64,000 nucleotides of DNA from Pseudomaricurvus alkylphenolicus (GTDB lineage Bacteria > Pseudomonadota > Gammaproteobacteria > Pseudomonadales > Cellvibrionaceae): positions 33,641-97,640 of the forward strand of contig NZ_JAAQPI010000020.1 in assembly GCF_011683955.1 (NCBI RefSeq). Reading direction: 5' to 3'. The position numbers and the translations under genes were made by a program. The notes under the pieces were generated by a model that had not been told where the DNA came from, did no database searches, and saw only the letters and a list, made by a program, of their open reading frames with translations. This document shows, in pieces, positions 19,062-28,330 of this stretch (position 1 is its first letter; each line of letters opens with the position of its first letter).

Positions 19062-20849
19062 GTGTTTTCGTTCGTCTGCCTGTCAATGCTGCTGGCTTCG
19101 GTCGGCCAGACGGCGAGCAGCCAGCCAGCCTGTATCAATCCAAGCCCACAGCAGGGAGAGATGCGGGTCAACTGCTGGTCACAGTCCCAACCGCTATCTC
19201 TGGCCGGTGAATGGCAGCTGCACTATCAGTCCCAGGACAATCAGGAACATTACCAGGGGCCAATGGCAGTGCCCGGGCTTTGGCGTACCCGCAGAACCCC
19301 GTTACCCGGTATGGGAGAAGGGCAATACCGGCTCATACTGCACTTTCCCCAGACGGTGTCCGGAGCCGCGCTCCAGCTTCCCTGGATGAGTGCCGCCCGC
19401 CGGGCCTTCATCACCATCGATGGGCAGCGCACTCCTTTGTTGGATGTTGGATACCGGCAGCGTCGGGCTGCACAAGCCGACTATCGACACCCTCTGCTGC
19501 AACTGCCTCCACTCTCTGGCAGGGTATTGCTGGAAGTCGATGTATACAGCAACTTCAGCCTCAATGGTGGCATGTATGGCCCGCCAGTGCTCGGGGATTA
19601 CCAGTTACTCCTGAGGCAACACCAAAAACAAAAGACCCTTGCCACGGCACTCGGCACCCTGATCTTTATGTTTGCCCTGGTGAATCTGGTGTTCTGGGGG
19701 CTGCGGGACTATGGGCGAGGCTTTTTGCTGTTGGCGGCGCTGGGTACCGATATTTCACTTCGCATTCTGATCAACGATTCCGATGTTCTCGAGGACTTTC
19801 TTCCACGCTTTTCGGTTGCCGCCGATACCTATTTCGGCTGGGTGTTATTCCTTGGCGGTGCGGCTTTAGGGGCCGCCTACTTTCGAACCATTTACCCACG
19901 CATTATTCCTCGCTGGCTTTGCATCGCTGCTGTCCTTTTCAGCCTGATCGGGTTGACGCTTCTGTTCACTTCGCCTATCCCTGTCGTGCAGTCCTATGGC
20001 GAGTTTTATCGCCCAATGGTGGCCCTGCTGGCACTGGCGCTGACGCTGATGCTGGTGCGGGGCTATCTTCGCGGTCAACGCGAGGTACTCTACTCCCTGC
20101 TGTCAGGCATGGTGGTATTGGTTTCATTTATGTTTGAAACCCTGTATTTCCATTTTCAGGCCCGTGCCACCCCTTTTCTGGCCTATGGTCTCGGCTGGCT
20201 GGTGTTTCTGATGATCGAAACCTGGCAGATGTCGCGGCGCTTTCGGCGCTCAATGGAGCGGGCCGAACGTCTCAGTTCCCGCAATCAGATGTTGGAAGAT
20301 ATCGCCCTTCGAGATCCCTTGACGGAACTGGGAAACCGGCGCGCCTTTGACCAGCGCTTTGAGCAGGAGGTAAAACGCCACCGCCTCCGTTATCCCGGCA
20401 GCCAAGGCCCGCTGTTGGGGCTGGCACTGATAGATTTGGATTTGTTTAAACGCATTAATGATGAGCACGGTCACGACGTGGGCGATCAGGCTCTGCAAGC
20501 GGTGGCTGCCGTTTTACGAGAGCGGGTCAGAGATGAAGATTTCGCCGCAAGGGTTGGCGGCGAGGAATTTTGCCTGCTGATGCCTGATTGCGGCAGGGAT
20601 AGCGCCCGCCAGACGGCCGAACGTTTGCGTCGCTATATTGAGACCCTGGCTCTGGGTAGCGCAAAAGGCCCGCTCAGCATCAGCGCCAGCATCGGCGTGG
20701 CGGTACTGCTGCCCAACATGAGCCGCCACGACCTGCTGCGCAACGCCGACCGGGCACTCTATCGCGCCAAAGACAGTGGCCGTAACCGCTCCGTCTGCTA
20801 TTGGGAAATGGAAACCGAACCCGACAGGGATAAAGAGCCCTCAGCCTGA
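19062..20849 (+). CDS. Diguanylate cyclase with 7TMR-DISM sensor
   Basis: 595 residues starting at GTG 19062, preceded by CAGGAG. Domains: signal peptide ~1-20, extracellular jelly-roll-like 7TMR-DISM-ED2 region ~25-175 (ending GGMYGPPVLGDY), seven membrane helices ~190-390, a short coiled linker, and GGDEF ~415-580. The active loop is GGEEF at 499-503, a functional variant. The RxxD inhibitory site (RDED) is present at the right distance, so the enzyme should make c-di-GMP from two GTP and show product inhibition. The extracellular domain family usually binds small carbohydrates or similar ligands; its ligand here is unknown. The stop lies inside the first copy of a 19-nt tandem repeat. Confidence 0.9.
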   Translation: MFSFVCLSMLLASVGQTASSQPACINPSPQQGEMRVNCWSQSQPLSLAGEWQLHYQSQDNQEHYQGPMAVPGLWRTRRTPLPGMGEGQYRLILHFPQTVSGAALQLPWMSAARRAFITIDGQRTPLLDVGYRQRRAAQADYRHPLLQLPPLSGRVLLEVDVYSNFSLNGGMYGPPVLGDYQLLLRQHQKQKTLATALGTLIFMFALVNLVFWGLRDYGRGFLLLAALGTDISLRILINDSDVLEDFLPRFSVAADTYFGWVLFLGGAALGAAYFRTIYPRIIPRWLCIAAVLFSLIGLTLLFTSPIPVVQSYGEFYRPMVALLALALTLMLVRGYLRGQREVLYSLLSGMVVLVSFMFETLYFHFQARATPFLAYGLGWLVFLMIETWQMSRRFRRSMERAERLSSRNQMLEDIALRDPLTELGNRRAFDQRFEQEVKRHRLRYPGSQGPLLGLALIDLDLFKRINDEHGHDVGDQALQAVAAVLRERVRDEDFAARVGGEEFCLLMPDCGRDSARQTAERLRRYIETLALGSAKGPLSISASIGVAVLLPNMSRHDLLRNADRALYRAKDSGRNRSVCYWEMETEPDRDKEPSA

Positions 20850-20908
20850 TGGAGAGCCTTCAGCCTGATGGAGAGCCCTCAGCCTAATAGACAGCCCTCA
20901 GCCTAGGC
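20835..20908. repeat. Four imperfect 19-nt tandem repeats
   Basis: The unit GAGCCCTCAGCCTGATGGA recurs at 20835, 20854, 20873 and, partly, 20892, with a few substitutions in later copies. Copy 1 holds the stop of the diguanylate cyclase gene and copy 4 the stop of the convergent desaturase gene. It looks like slippage or local duplication that separated the two stops. No dyad symmetry or T-run is seen, so it is not an obvious terminator. Confidence 0.85.
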
Positions 20909-22141
20909 GTACTGCATGGCCCGCATTTCGTAAATCGCATCAAAAAACGCTTGCTTGCGCGCCCGCATCGCCCGGCGCGCCACTTCCATCTCCGCCTTGA
21001 GTTGTTCCAGCCTGCGCTTCAGCTCCAACTGAGGCAGAGACATGGATTGAATCTGGATCTTACGCGCCCTGAAGGTCTCCCAGTGCTGCGTGGCCTCCAG
21101 CCATTCCGACTTGAGAGCCTCCAGTTTCGCTTCCCATTTGTCCCAACGGGGGCGCAGGGTTTCCACCCGGGCTTCCAGCAATTTGCGACGGGCGATTATT
21201 TCCGCCTCCTGGCGTTTGCTGGCCCGTTGCAGCCCCTTTACCAGCCCCAGGGCATTGAGCAGCAGAATCACATAACGGCTGGGGTCGAGCAGCCAGCCGC
21301 TCCAGCCGAAGCCATTGCGGTAATCGCGGCCATAGTCGTGATGGTCAGCGTGGTGATTGCCCTCACCCAGTGGCCCCATCCAGATGTAATTGTTCTTGGC
21401 GGAGCTGAATGCGCCTTTGGTAAATCCCCACATATGGGTCACGCTGTTGACCGTCCAGGTATTGTGCTGTGCCAGGATAAATCCGCCAATCGACGCCACC
21501 AGTAGGCACAAAGCTCCGGTGATCGTGCCCGTAATCAAGTAGCCCACCACCATCGGCAAGAGAAAATTCAGACCAATCAGCAGTGGCAGGTAAAGTTTGT
21601 CCTGCCATACCAGCGGGGCGCTGTTCTTGGCGTCGTAGGCCTTGTCTTTGGCTTCCGTGTCGGGGTGATGAAAGAAGTAGGTCAGCACGTGGGACCAGAG
21701 GAAATTGCGCCAGCCACTGCTGAACCAGGTGGCGCTGTAGGGATCCAGATGGTGCTTGCCACTGCGGTCGACGCCATGGTGCACCACATGCATAGCCGCC
21801 CAGCGACGCACGCTGCCCTGCATGGCCAGCACCTGCCCGATAAACCCAAACACAATGTGTACAGGCCAACTGATCGTTTTGGCTGCGCCATGGGCGATAA
21901 GGCGATGGGAATAGACAGTGGTGGAAAGGCAACCAATCAATGCGTGGATCAGGGTCCAGCCAAGCATAATCTGCCAAAAGCCCGCAGGGGCATAATAATA
22001 GGCGACAGGCGTCGCCAGCAGACAGATCAAGTGAGTGGACGAAATGAATGACGCAGTCACCCAATCGATGGTAAACCCATTGCTGAACAGGTCGCGAATT
22101 CGATGGTAGATGGGAGCCGGATCGTTTTGGGGTCGGGTCAT
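20903..22141 (-). CDS. Membrane fatty acid (acyl-CoA) desaturase with coiled-coil C-terminus
   Basis: 412 residues. Three histidine boxes identify a membrane di-iron desaturase: H79-R-L-I-A-H84, H118-V-V-H-H122 and the G-N-H-H-A-D-H-H block at 261-268. Membrane helices fall around 35-75, 95-110 and 185-225. This family introduces a cis double bond (usually delta-9) into acyl chains with O2 and an electron donor, for membrane fluidity. Residues ~305-405 are an added charged, heptad-like helix, rich in Arg, Glu and Lys, not part of the standard desaturase. It may dimerise the enzyme or bind a partner. The gene converges on the cyclase gene. Confidence 0.9.
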   Translation of the reverse strand: MTRPQNDPAPIYHRIRDLFSNGFTIDWVTASFISSTHLICLLATPVAYYYAPAGFWQIMLGWTLIHALIGCLSTTVYSHRLIAHGAAKTISWPVHIVFGFIGQVLAMQGSVRRWAAMHVVHHGVDRSGKHHLDPYSATWFSSGWRNFLWSHVLTYFFHHPDTEAKDKAYDAKNSAPLVWQDKLYLPLLIGLNFLLPMVVGYLITGTITGALCLLVASIGGFILAQHNTWTVNSVTHMWGFTKGAFSSAKNNYIWMGPLGEGNHHADHHDYGRDYRNGFGWSGWLLDPSRYVILLLNALGLVKGLQRASKRQEAEIIARRKLLEARVETLRPRWDKWEAKLEALKSEWLEATQHWETFRARKIQIQSMSLPQLELKRRLEQLKAEMEVARRAMRARKQAFFDAIYEMRAMQYA

Positions 22142-22280
22142 TGGGTACCAACTTCAATGAGGCAAATCGAGAGCTCTTATACTATAGGCGATGCCAGCAA
22201 AAACAAGTCGGCTTTGGTATGAAGCTTTTGTAACAGTCTGCTAGAATCCGCTCCCCCATTGTGCTACCCGTCTCACCTTT

Positions 22281-23108
22281 ATGAAGCCACTGTCCGAACA
22301 CACCCTGCAACGCTTTGGCGGCATTGCCCGGCTCTATGGCATGACGGCCCTTGAACACTTGCAGCGGGCGCATTTTGCGGTTATTGGCATTGGAGGGGTA
22401 GGCACCTGGGTGGCAGAGGCCCTGGCCCGTAGTGGCGTGGGTGAAATCACCCTGGTGGACATGGATGACATTTGCCTGACAAACACCAATCGCCAGATTC
22501 ACGCCCTGCAGAGCACTATTGGACGCCAAAAGATCGATGTCATGGCGGAACGGCTGAGGGATATCAACCCCGAAATCAAACTCCATTGTGTCGATGATTT
22601 TCTGGATCGGGACAACCTGCTGGAGCTGATCCACTCCGATTTGGATCTGGTGGTGGATGCAATTGATGCCGCCTATGTGAAAGCGGCTCTGATTTCCCAC
22701 TGCAAGCGCCAGAAGCAGTTGATGGTGACGGTGGGCTCCGCCGGGGGAAAACTTGACCCCCGGCAGATTGTCAGCGGGGATCTGGCCAAGACCATCAATG
22801 ACCCATTATTGGCCAAGACCCGCAACAACTTGCGCCGACTGCACGGCTTCTCCCGCAACCCCAAGCGCGTGTTCTCAATCGAGGCCGTCTACTCCACCGA
22901 GCAAATGACCTACCCCGACCAACAGGGCGGCACCTGCCAGAGTAAGAGCGGTCTGGAGAATGGGGTTAAGTTGGATTGCAGCGGTGGTTTTGGCGCTGCC
23001 ACCATGGTTACCGCCAGCTTTGGCTTTGTCGCTGTATCGCGGGCTATCGACAAGTATTTGCTGCGCTGTCAGTCCCGGGACGAAGCCCGTACCAATGCCA
23101 GAGCCTGA
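22281..23108 (+). CDS. tcdA: tRNA threonylcarbamoyladenosine dehydratase TcdA (CsdL)
   Basis: 275 residues of the E1/ThiF-MoeB type. The ATP-binding GIGGVGTWVAEALARSG motif starts near 35, with LVDMDDICLTNTNRQ after it and Cys-containing QGGTCQSKS near 220. TcdA cyclises t6A37 to ct6A in tRNAs that read ANN codons, using ATP; in E. coli it works with the CsdA-CsdE sulfur relay. Here the convergent neighbour is a CsdA-CsdE fusion and the 3' ends overlap by 40 bases, which strongly supports the functional link. The start ATG has no strong ribosome site but aligns with the family's N-terminus. Confidence 0.93.
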   Translation: MKPLSEHTLQRFGGIARLYGMTALEHLQRAHFAVIGIGGVGTWVAEALARSGVGEITLVDMDDICLTNTNRQIHALQSTIGRQKIDVMAERLRDINPEIKLHCVDDFLDRDNLLELIHSDLDLVVDAIDAAYVKAALISHCKRQKQLMVTVGSAGGKLDPRQIVSGDLAKTINDPLLAKTRNNLRRLHGFSRNPKRVFSIEAVYSTEQMTYPDQQGGTCQSKSGLENGVKLDCSGGFGAATMVTASFGFVAVSRAIDKYLLRCQSRDEARTNARA

Positions 23109-24742
23109 TCCAGCAGCGCCCTGAAGCCATTGCTGCGCGAGGGGCTGAGGTACTTCTCCAGACCCAACTCTGCGAAGGTGGCCTCCAGATCCAGGGCCTC
23201 AATGTCCCGGCGAGTGCGGTTATCGATCAGCAGCAAAACCAGTATGGAAAGCCCTTGAATGACTCTTGAGTCCGTATCGATAGCGAAGCGATGGCGATCC
23301 GCTTCCACTCGATGTACCAGCCAGACTTCGGATTCGCAGCCGTGCACCTGATGTTCAGGAACTCGAATCGCCGGTTTGCGCGATAACTGAGTCGCCCAGC
23401 GAGTCAGTTGTCTGTAGCGTTTCTGCCAACTGGATTGCGATGAAAGCTCCTGCAGGGACAAAGCGCTGAGATCATCCCCGACCCAACCCTCAACAGTCGA
23501 TGGTGCCGCAGATTCCACATCCTCATCCAGAGGCATGACTGATAGCGCCTGTAGCAATCGATCGACGTCCTCGCGGTTGTTATAGGCGGCCAAAGAGATT
23601 CTGAGACTACCCGATTGGCCCAGACTCTCCATAAGCGGTTGGGCGCAATGGTGTCCCACCCGTACGGCAATATCGTGCTCATCCAGCCAGTCGGCGATAT
23701 CACTGGCCGCCAGCTTGCACTGAGGGCTTGGCACCAGTGCCGCAATACCGACGTTGTTTTCGAAACGGGTCAGAAGTTGTAGCGGTCGCTTCAGGCAAAG
23801 AGCCTCCAGCTCTGTGTGCAGGTAACGGTTCAGGTGAGACTCATAGGTTGCCATCGCCTTGCGGTCCTGGCCCTCAAGAAACTCAAGGGCGGCCCCCAAC
23901 CCCGCTATGGCCGCCAACGCCGAAGTCCCCGCCTCAAACCGATGAGGGGCCTCGGCATAATCGCTGCTTTGCAGACGCACCTGACGAATCATCTCACCAC
24001 CACCCTGCCAGGGCGGCAATGCGCTTAATGCCTCTCTGCGTCCATACAACAATCCCACACCCGTGGGTCCATAAAACTTATGGGCGGAACCCACCAGAAA
24101 ATCACAACCCATTGCCTGCACATCCACGCGCTGGTGAGCCAGTATCTGACTGGCATCCACGACCAGACGACAGCACTCTGGCAACAGGTTTTTCACTCTC
24201 TCGACCGGAATACGAAAACCCAGGGCGTTAGAAGCCGCCGATAGCGCCACTACCCGCAGGCGCCCGTTCAAGAACTCCGGCAATCGCTCTAACTGCGGCT
24301 CGCCGTTGTGATCGGGCAGAAAGCAGAGCTCCAGCCCAAATTGCTCTGCTGCCATTTGCCAGGGCACCAGATTGGCATGGTGTTCGGCCGCAGACAGCAG
24401 TACCTGATCGCCAGGCTCCAGGGTGCGTGCCAAACTTTGGGCCAATAGGTTAAGCGCTTCAGTGGCTCCCCGGGTAAAGATAATTTCGTCTCTGTCGGAG
24501 GCATTCACAAACTCCGCCGTGGCCTGCCTGACACGCTCAACCATGGCCGTAGCGGCTCTGGCCAGGCGGTGGCTGGAGCGGTGTGTATTGGCATTGTAGC
24601 GGCTGTAAAAGTCCGTCAGCGCCTCGATGACACAGCTGGGTCTCTGGGTGGTGGCGGCATTGTCCAGATACACCAAACGGGTATTCTCGGCATGCTCAAA
24701 CAGGGGGAAGTGCCGTTTAAAAGCGGCGTTATCAAAGGCCAT
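23069..24742 (-). CDS. Cysteine desulfurase fused to SufE/CsdE sulfur acceptor
   Basis: 557 residues, where a class II desulfurase normally has about 400. Residues 1-400 are CsdA/SufS-like: N-terminal VYLDNAATT, PLP-binding Lys222 in GSAHKFYGP, and catalytic Cys366 in VGHHCAQP. Residues ~425-557 match SufE/CsdE, with acceptor Cys469 in HGCESEVWL. The single chain should take sulfur from cysteine on Cys366 and pass it internally to Cys469. Because TcdA (CsdL) faces it, this is best read as a fused CSD system rather than SUF; no sufBCD is present. The 3' end overlaps tcdA by 40 bases, and the gene starts 24 nt after the TatD-family stop, so it is probably in that operon. Confidence 0.92.
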   Translation of the reverse strand: MAFDNAAFKRHFPLFEHAENTRLVYLDNAATTQRPSCVIEALTDFYSRYNANTHRSSHRLARAATAMVERVRQATAEFVNASDRDEIIFTRGATEALNLLAQSLARTLEPGDQVLLSAAEHHANLVPWQMAAEQFGLELCFLPDHNGEPQLERLPEFLNGRLRVVALSAASNALGFRIPVERVKNLLPECCRLVVDASQILAHQRVDVQAMGCDFLVGSAHKFYGPTGVGLLYGRREALSALPPWQGGGEMIRQVRLQSSDYAEAPHRFEAGTSALAAIAGLGAALEFLEGQDRKAMATYESHLNRYLHTELEALCLKRPLQLLTRFENNVGIAALVPSPQCKLAASDIADWLDEHDIAVRVGHHCAQPLMESLGQSGSLRISLAAYNNREDVDRLLQALSVMPLDEDVESAAPSTVEGWVGDDLSALSLQELSSQSSWQKRYRQLTRWATQLSRKPAIRVPEHQVHGCESEVWLVHRVEADRHRFAIDTDSRVIQGLSILVLLLIDNRTRRDIEALDLEATFAELGLEKYLSPSRSNGFRALLDQALALVRASSRD

Positions 24743-24766
24743 GAATATCGATCAACAATTTACGGT

Positions 24767-25570
24767 TCAATTAAGCTGCAGATTAAATAGACGTCGGGCA
24801 TTTGCACTGGTCTGTCGCGCGATGTCTTCCAGCGGCAACTCACGCAACCGTGCGAGGCACCGGGCCACTTCGAGCAACGCCAGAGGGCTGTTGCGTCTGC
24901 CCTGATGCCCCTGCAGAGGCATGGCCGGGGCGTCGGTTTCCAGTACCAGGCTCTCCAGCGGTAAATCCACAACCGCTGAACGGGTTTTACGGGCGCGCTC
25001 ATAGGTAATACTGCCGCCCACACCAATATAAAAGCCCATTGCCCAATATTGCCGGGCCAATTCGGGGCTGCCGGAAAAGCCGTGTATCACCCCGCCGGCT
25101 TTGGGTCGGTGGGCCTTGATCTGTCGCAGCAGGGGATTGTGAGCGCGATGACCATGCAAGATCAAGGGCAAATCCAGTTCGCAGGCCAATTGCAGCTGTA
25201 CCTCCAGATAGGCTTGCTGACGCTCCAGAGGGCAGTTGATGGCGCCATCCAGCCCGCACTCTCCAATCGCAACGGCCCCCTGCTCCCGGATTTGCTGTTG
25301 TAGCTGCAGTTGAAACTCTTCGGGCGACTCCTGCTGGTGCTCTACCCACCAGGGATGGAGCCCATAGGCCGCCAGCAATCGTGGCGATGCGGCTGCCTGT
25401 GTGAGCTCCGAAAGCCCCGCCCACTGCGCTGGCTCTATGCCAGGAAGCACGATAGTGGTGATTTGTTGGTCGCGACATTGCTGCAACAGGGTCTGGCGAT
25501 CCGGCTCAAACTCCGGAAAATCGAGATGACAGTGGCTGTCTACAAACGCTGCAGAGGATATCGGCATCAA
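24767..25570 (-). CDS. TatD-family metal-dependent hydrolase (YjjV-like)
   Basis: 267 residues, a TIM-barrel metallo-hydrolase. Metal ligands and signatures are visible: DSHCHLDF at the N-terminus, GECGLDG, LHGHRAH, VIHGFSGS and the late LETDAP. The GFSGS and VGGSITYERA patterns are closer to E. coli YjjV than to TatD or YcfH. Members are Mg/Mn-dependent DNases or related hydrolases; the physiological substrate of YjjV is unsettled. ATG 25570 overlaps the stop of the upstream Gly-rich gene (ATGA), so the two are coupled, and the desulfurase follows after 24 nt. Confidence 0.88.
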   Translation of the reverse strand: MMPISSAAFVDSHCHLDFPEFEPDRQTLLQQCRDQQITTIVLPGIEPAQWAGLSELTQAAASPRLLAAYGLHPWWVEHQQESPEEFQLQLQQQIREQGAVAIGECGLDGAINCPLERQQAYLEVQLQLACELDLPLILHGHRAHNPLLRQIKAHRPKAGGVIHGFSGSPELARQYWAMGFYIGVGGSITYERARKTRSAVVDLPLESLVLETDAPAMPLQGHQGRRNSPLALLEVARCLARLRELPLEDIARQTSANARRLFNLQLN

Positions 25571-25824
25571 CAGCCACCGCCGTCGCCACCGCCGCCACTG
25601 CCGCAGTCACCGCCTCCGCCATCACCCCAACCGCCGCTGCCCCAGCCTCCAGAGCCACCGCTGCCGCCGGCCCTGGCAAGAGTCAACCGCGACAGCAACC
25701 AGACAATAAAGGCAAAATCCACAACGGGTAACAGGACTCCGTCGAACCAATGCAGGCTCTCCAGATCGGTGTTAAGGAGGCTGGTGATACCCACCACCAG
25801 CCAGATCAGGGTAGTCAGCTTCAT
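25567..25824 (-). CDS. Small membrane protein with Gly-rich tail
   Basis: 85 residues. Two hydrophobic stretches (~4-18 and ~26-47) are followed by a tail of Gly, Ser, Trp and Asp (GGSGGWGSGG and similar), ending in Cys. The start ATG 25824 has GGAAGG upstream, and the stop overlaps tatD-like ATG by ATGA, which argues that it is translated. The tail is low complexity and may reflect repeat expansion; similar Gly-Ser tails appear in small uncharacterised membrane proteins. Function unknown. It is transcribed with the TatD-family and desulfurase genes. Confidence 0.7.
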   Translation of the reverse strand: MKLTTLIWLVVGITSLLNTDLESLHWFDGVLLPVVDFAFIVWLLSRLTLARAGGSGGSGGWGSGGWGDGGGGDCGSGGGGDGGGC

Positions 25825-25873
25825 AGAGCCCTTCCCGCATGCTCAGTTGTCAGTTACCAGTGTAACGGACGAC

Positions 25874-27229
25874 TCAGACATTGTGGACAACACTACCCCA
25901 GAGGTCATATTCATCGGCATGCTCGATTTCGACCTGAACCCGTTGACCAGGTTTGACGCTGAATTCTTCATTCAGGTATACGACGCCATCGATTTCCGGG
26001 GCATCCGCAAAGGTGCGTCCAATGGCACCTTCATCGTCAACCTCGTCAATCAACACCTCCAGGGTGCGGCCGATCTTGCGTTGCAGACGGGCTGCGCTGA
26101 TGCGCTGCTGGGTTTCCATGAATCGCTCCCAGCGCTCTTGCTGGATATCTTCAGGCACGTGATCCGGGAGGTCATTGGCCCTGGCGCCATCAACCGGGGA
26201 ATACTTGAAGCAGCCAACCCGATCGAGCTGGGCCGTTTCCAGAAAATCCAGCAACATCTGGAAATCTTCTTCCGTTTCACCGGGGAAACCCACAATAAAA
26301 GTGGAGCGAATGGTCAGGTCAGGGCAGATCTCCCGCCAGTTCTGGATGCGGTCCAGAACCTTTTCACTGTGGGCCGGGCGCTTCATCATCTTCAGCACCC
26401 TGGGGCTGGCGTGCTGAAAGGGAATATCCAGATACGGCAGGATTTTGCCTTCTGCCATCAGGGGGATCACCTTATCGACGTGAGGATAGGGGTAAACATA
26501 GTGCATTCTGACCCACACTCCCAACTCGCCCAAGGCAACCGCCAGGTCCTGCATACGGGTCTCACGTCCCTGGGCCAGATCCAGCTTGTATTTGACGTCC
26601 ACGCCATAGGCACTGGTGTCCTGGGAGATCACTAACAGCTCCTGAACGCCACTTTTGACCAGCTTATCGGCCTCTTGCACTACATCGTTCAGGGGGCGGC
26701 TGACCAGGTCCCCGCGCATATCGGGAATGATGCAGAAGGTGCAGCGATGGTTGCAGCCCTCGGATATCTTCAGGTAGGCGTAGTGTTTCGGGGTCAGCTT
26801 GACCCCCTGAGGCGGCACCAGATCCACTAAGGGGTTGTGGGCCTCAGGAGCAGGGGGAATAAACTCGTGAACCGCATTCATGACCTGGTCATAATCCGCG
26901 GGGCCACTGACGCTGAGCACATCGGGATTGGCCGCCTTGATGGCCTCGGCGTCAGAGCCTTTGCCCATGCAGCCAGTGACAATCACCTTGCCGTTCTCCC
27001 GCATGGCCTCTTCAATCGCTTCCATCGACTCCTGTTTGGCGCTGTCAATAAAGCCACAGGTGTTGACCACCACCACGTCGGCGTCATCGTAGCTGGATAC
27101 CACGTCGTATCCATCAAGCTTGAGCTTGGTCAGGATCCGCTCGGAATCCACCAGCGCCTTGGGGCACCCCAATGACACAAAACCCACTTTTTGCGAACCG
27201 ACTTTCTGGTCGAAACTGCTGTTAGACAT
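25874..27229 (-). CDS. rimO: Ribosomal protein S12 methylthiotransferase RimO
   Basis: 451 residues, the usual RimO length. Three domains are visible: an N-terminal MTTase domain with Fe-S cysteines in [12 protein letters not shown] (Cys22), NTCGF and GCMGKG; the radical-SAM domain with [13 protein letters not shown]; and a C-terminal TRAM domain ending near LWGSVV. It uses SAM to add a methylthio group to an aspartate of ribosomal protein S12. The [12 protein letters not shown] wording separates RimO from MiaB. It precedes the Gly-rich/TatD/desulfurase genes on the same strand with a 49-nt gap. Confidence 0.97.
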   Translation of the reverse strand: MSNSSFDQKVGSQKVGFVSLGCPKALVDSERILTKLKLDGYDVVSSYDDADVVVVNTCGFIDSAKQESMEAIEEAMRENGKVIVTGCMGKGSDAEAIKAANPDVLSVSGPADYDQVMNAVHEFIPPAPEAHNPLVDLVPPQGVKLTPKHYAYLKISEGCNHRCTFCIIPDMRGDLVSRPLNDVVQEADKLVKSGVQELLVISQDTSAYGVDVKYKLDLAQGRETRMQDLAVALGELGVWVRMHYVYPYPHVDKVIPLMAEGKILPYLDIPFQHASPRVLKMMKRPAHSEKVLDRIQNWREICPDLTIRSTFIVGFPGETEEDFQMLLDFLETAQLDRVGCFKYSPVDGARANDLPDHVPEDIQQERWERFMETQQRISAARLQRKIGRTLEVLIDEVDDEGAIGRTFADAPEIDGVVYLNEEFSVKPGQRVQVEIEHADEYDLWGSVVHNV

Positions 27230-27313
27230 TCAATAATCACCGACGGGTAAAACAGGGCCGCGTATTGTACAGAAATCACCCAGCCGGTGCTATTAAATGG
27301 GGGGCTATGGAAG

Positions 27314-28330
27314 CTATTGATAACCTTCGGGATTATTGGACTGCCAGCGCCAGGTGTCCTCCATCATGCGCTCAATACCCAGCTGTGCCTGCCATCCCAG
27401 TTCCCGCTGGGCTTTTTCCGGGTTGGCGTAGCATTGAGCCACATCCCCCGGCCGGCGCGGTTGAATCTCGTAGGGGACCTCGCGATCGCTGGCAGCGGCA
27501 AATGCCGCCACAATTTCCAGCACGCTATAGCCGCGTCCGGTACCCAGATTATGGGTGTAACAGCCTGAATGGTTATCCAGCAGGAACTGCAGGGCTTTTA
27601 CATGGCCCTGGGCCAGGTCCAGAACGTGAATATAGTCCCTGACTCCCGTGCCATCGGGGGTGTCGTAGTCCTGTCCGAACACATTGAGATGGGGCAGACG
27701 CCCCACCGCCACCTGGGAGACGTAGGGCAATAGGTTATTGGGAATGCCCTTGGGGTCCTCGCCGATCAACCCGCTGGCATGAGCCCCTACCGGGTTAAAG
27801 TAGCGTAACAGGCTGACACGCCAGGGATTATCCGGAGTCCTGCACAGATCACGCAGAATTTCTTCCACCATAAGCTTGCTGCGACCGTAGGGATTGGTGG
27901 CAGAGGTTGGAAAGCTTTCATCGATGGGAACTGTCGCAGGATCGCCATATACGGTGGCTGAGGAGCTGAAAATCAGGTCATGGACATCATATTCGGCCAT
28001 CACCTGGCACAGAGTCAGCGTCGCCGAAATATTGTTGTGGTAATAGGTCAGAGGCTTTTGCACTGACTCCCCCACCGCTTTCAAGCCCGCGAAGTGCAGT
28101 ACCGCGCCCACCTGGTGACGGGCGAAAATCTCCCTCAAGGCATCGCGATCAGTGACATCCGCTGTTTCCAGTGCCAGCTCCCGGCCCAGAATCTGTGACA
28201 GGCGGTCCATAACCATGGGTTTGCTGTTGCAGAAGTTATCAACCACCACCGGCTCAAAGCCCGCGCTCATCAGCTCTATACAGGTATGGCTGCCAATATA
28301 ACCGGCTCCGCCGGTAACTAGTACTTTCAT
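27314..28330 (-). CDS. galE: UDP-glucose 4-epimerase
   Basis: 338 residues, normal for GalE. The NAD-binding GGAGYIGSH is at 7-15, the catalytic Ser123/124 lies in SSSATVYG, and the Y148-x3-K152 pair is in NPYGRSKL. It interconverts UDP-glucose and UDP-galactose for polysaccharide or LPS synthesis and for galactose use. No gal genes are adjacent. The ATG at 28330 is followed upstream by a long intergenic region shared with divergent prkA. Confidence 0.96.
   Translation of the reverse strand: MKVLVTGGAGYIGSHTCIELMSAGFEPVVVDNFCNSKPMVMDRLSQILGRELALETADVTDRDALREIFARHQVGAVLHFAGLKAVGESVQKPLTYYHNNISATLTLCQVMAEYDVHDLIFSSSATVYGDPATVPIDESFPTSATNPYGRSKLMVEEILRDLCRTPDNPWRVSLLRYFNPVGAHASGLIGEDPKGIPNNLLPYVSQVAVGRLPHLNVFGQDYDTPDGTGVRDYIHVLDLAQGHVKALQFLLDNHSGCYTHNLGTGRGYSVLEIVAAFAAASDREVPYEIQPRRPGDVAQCYANPEKAQRELGWQAQLGIERMMEDTWRWQSNNPEGYQ

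Noticed and set aside
19211..20137. 308-codon frame inside the diguanylate cyclase gene
   Set aside because: Alternative frame of a gene with clear domains in its own frame.
25567..25700. Gly/Ser-rich run as CRISPR or minisatellite
   Set aside because: Codon-level repeats only, no regular unit with spacers.
25310..26635. 441-codon plus-strand frame with a Pro-rich start
   Set aside because: It is the shadow of rimO, the Gly-rich gene and the TatD-family gene; the Pro run is the antisense of the Gly codons.
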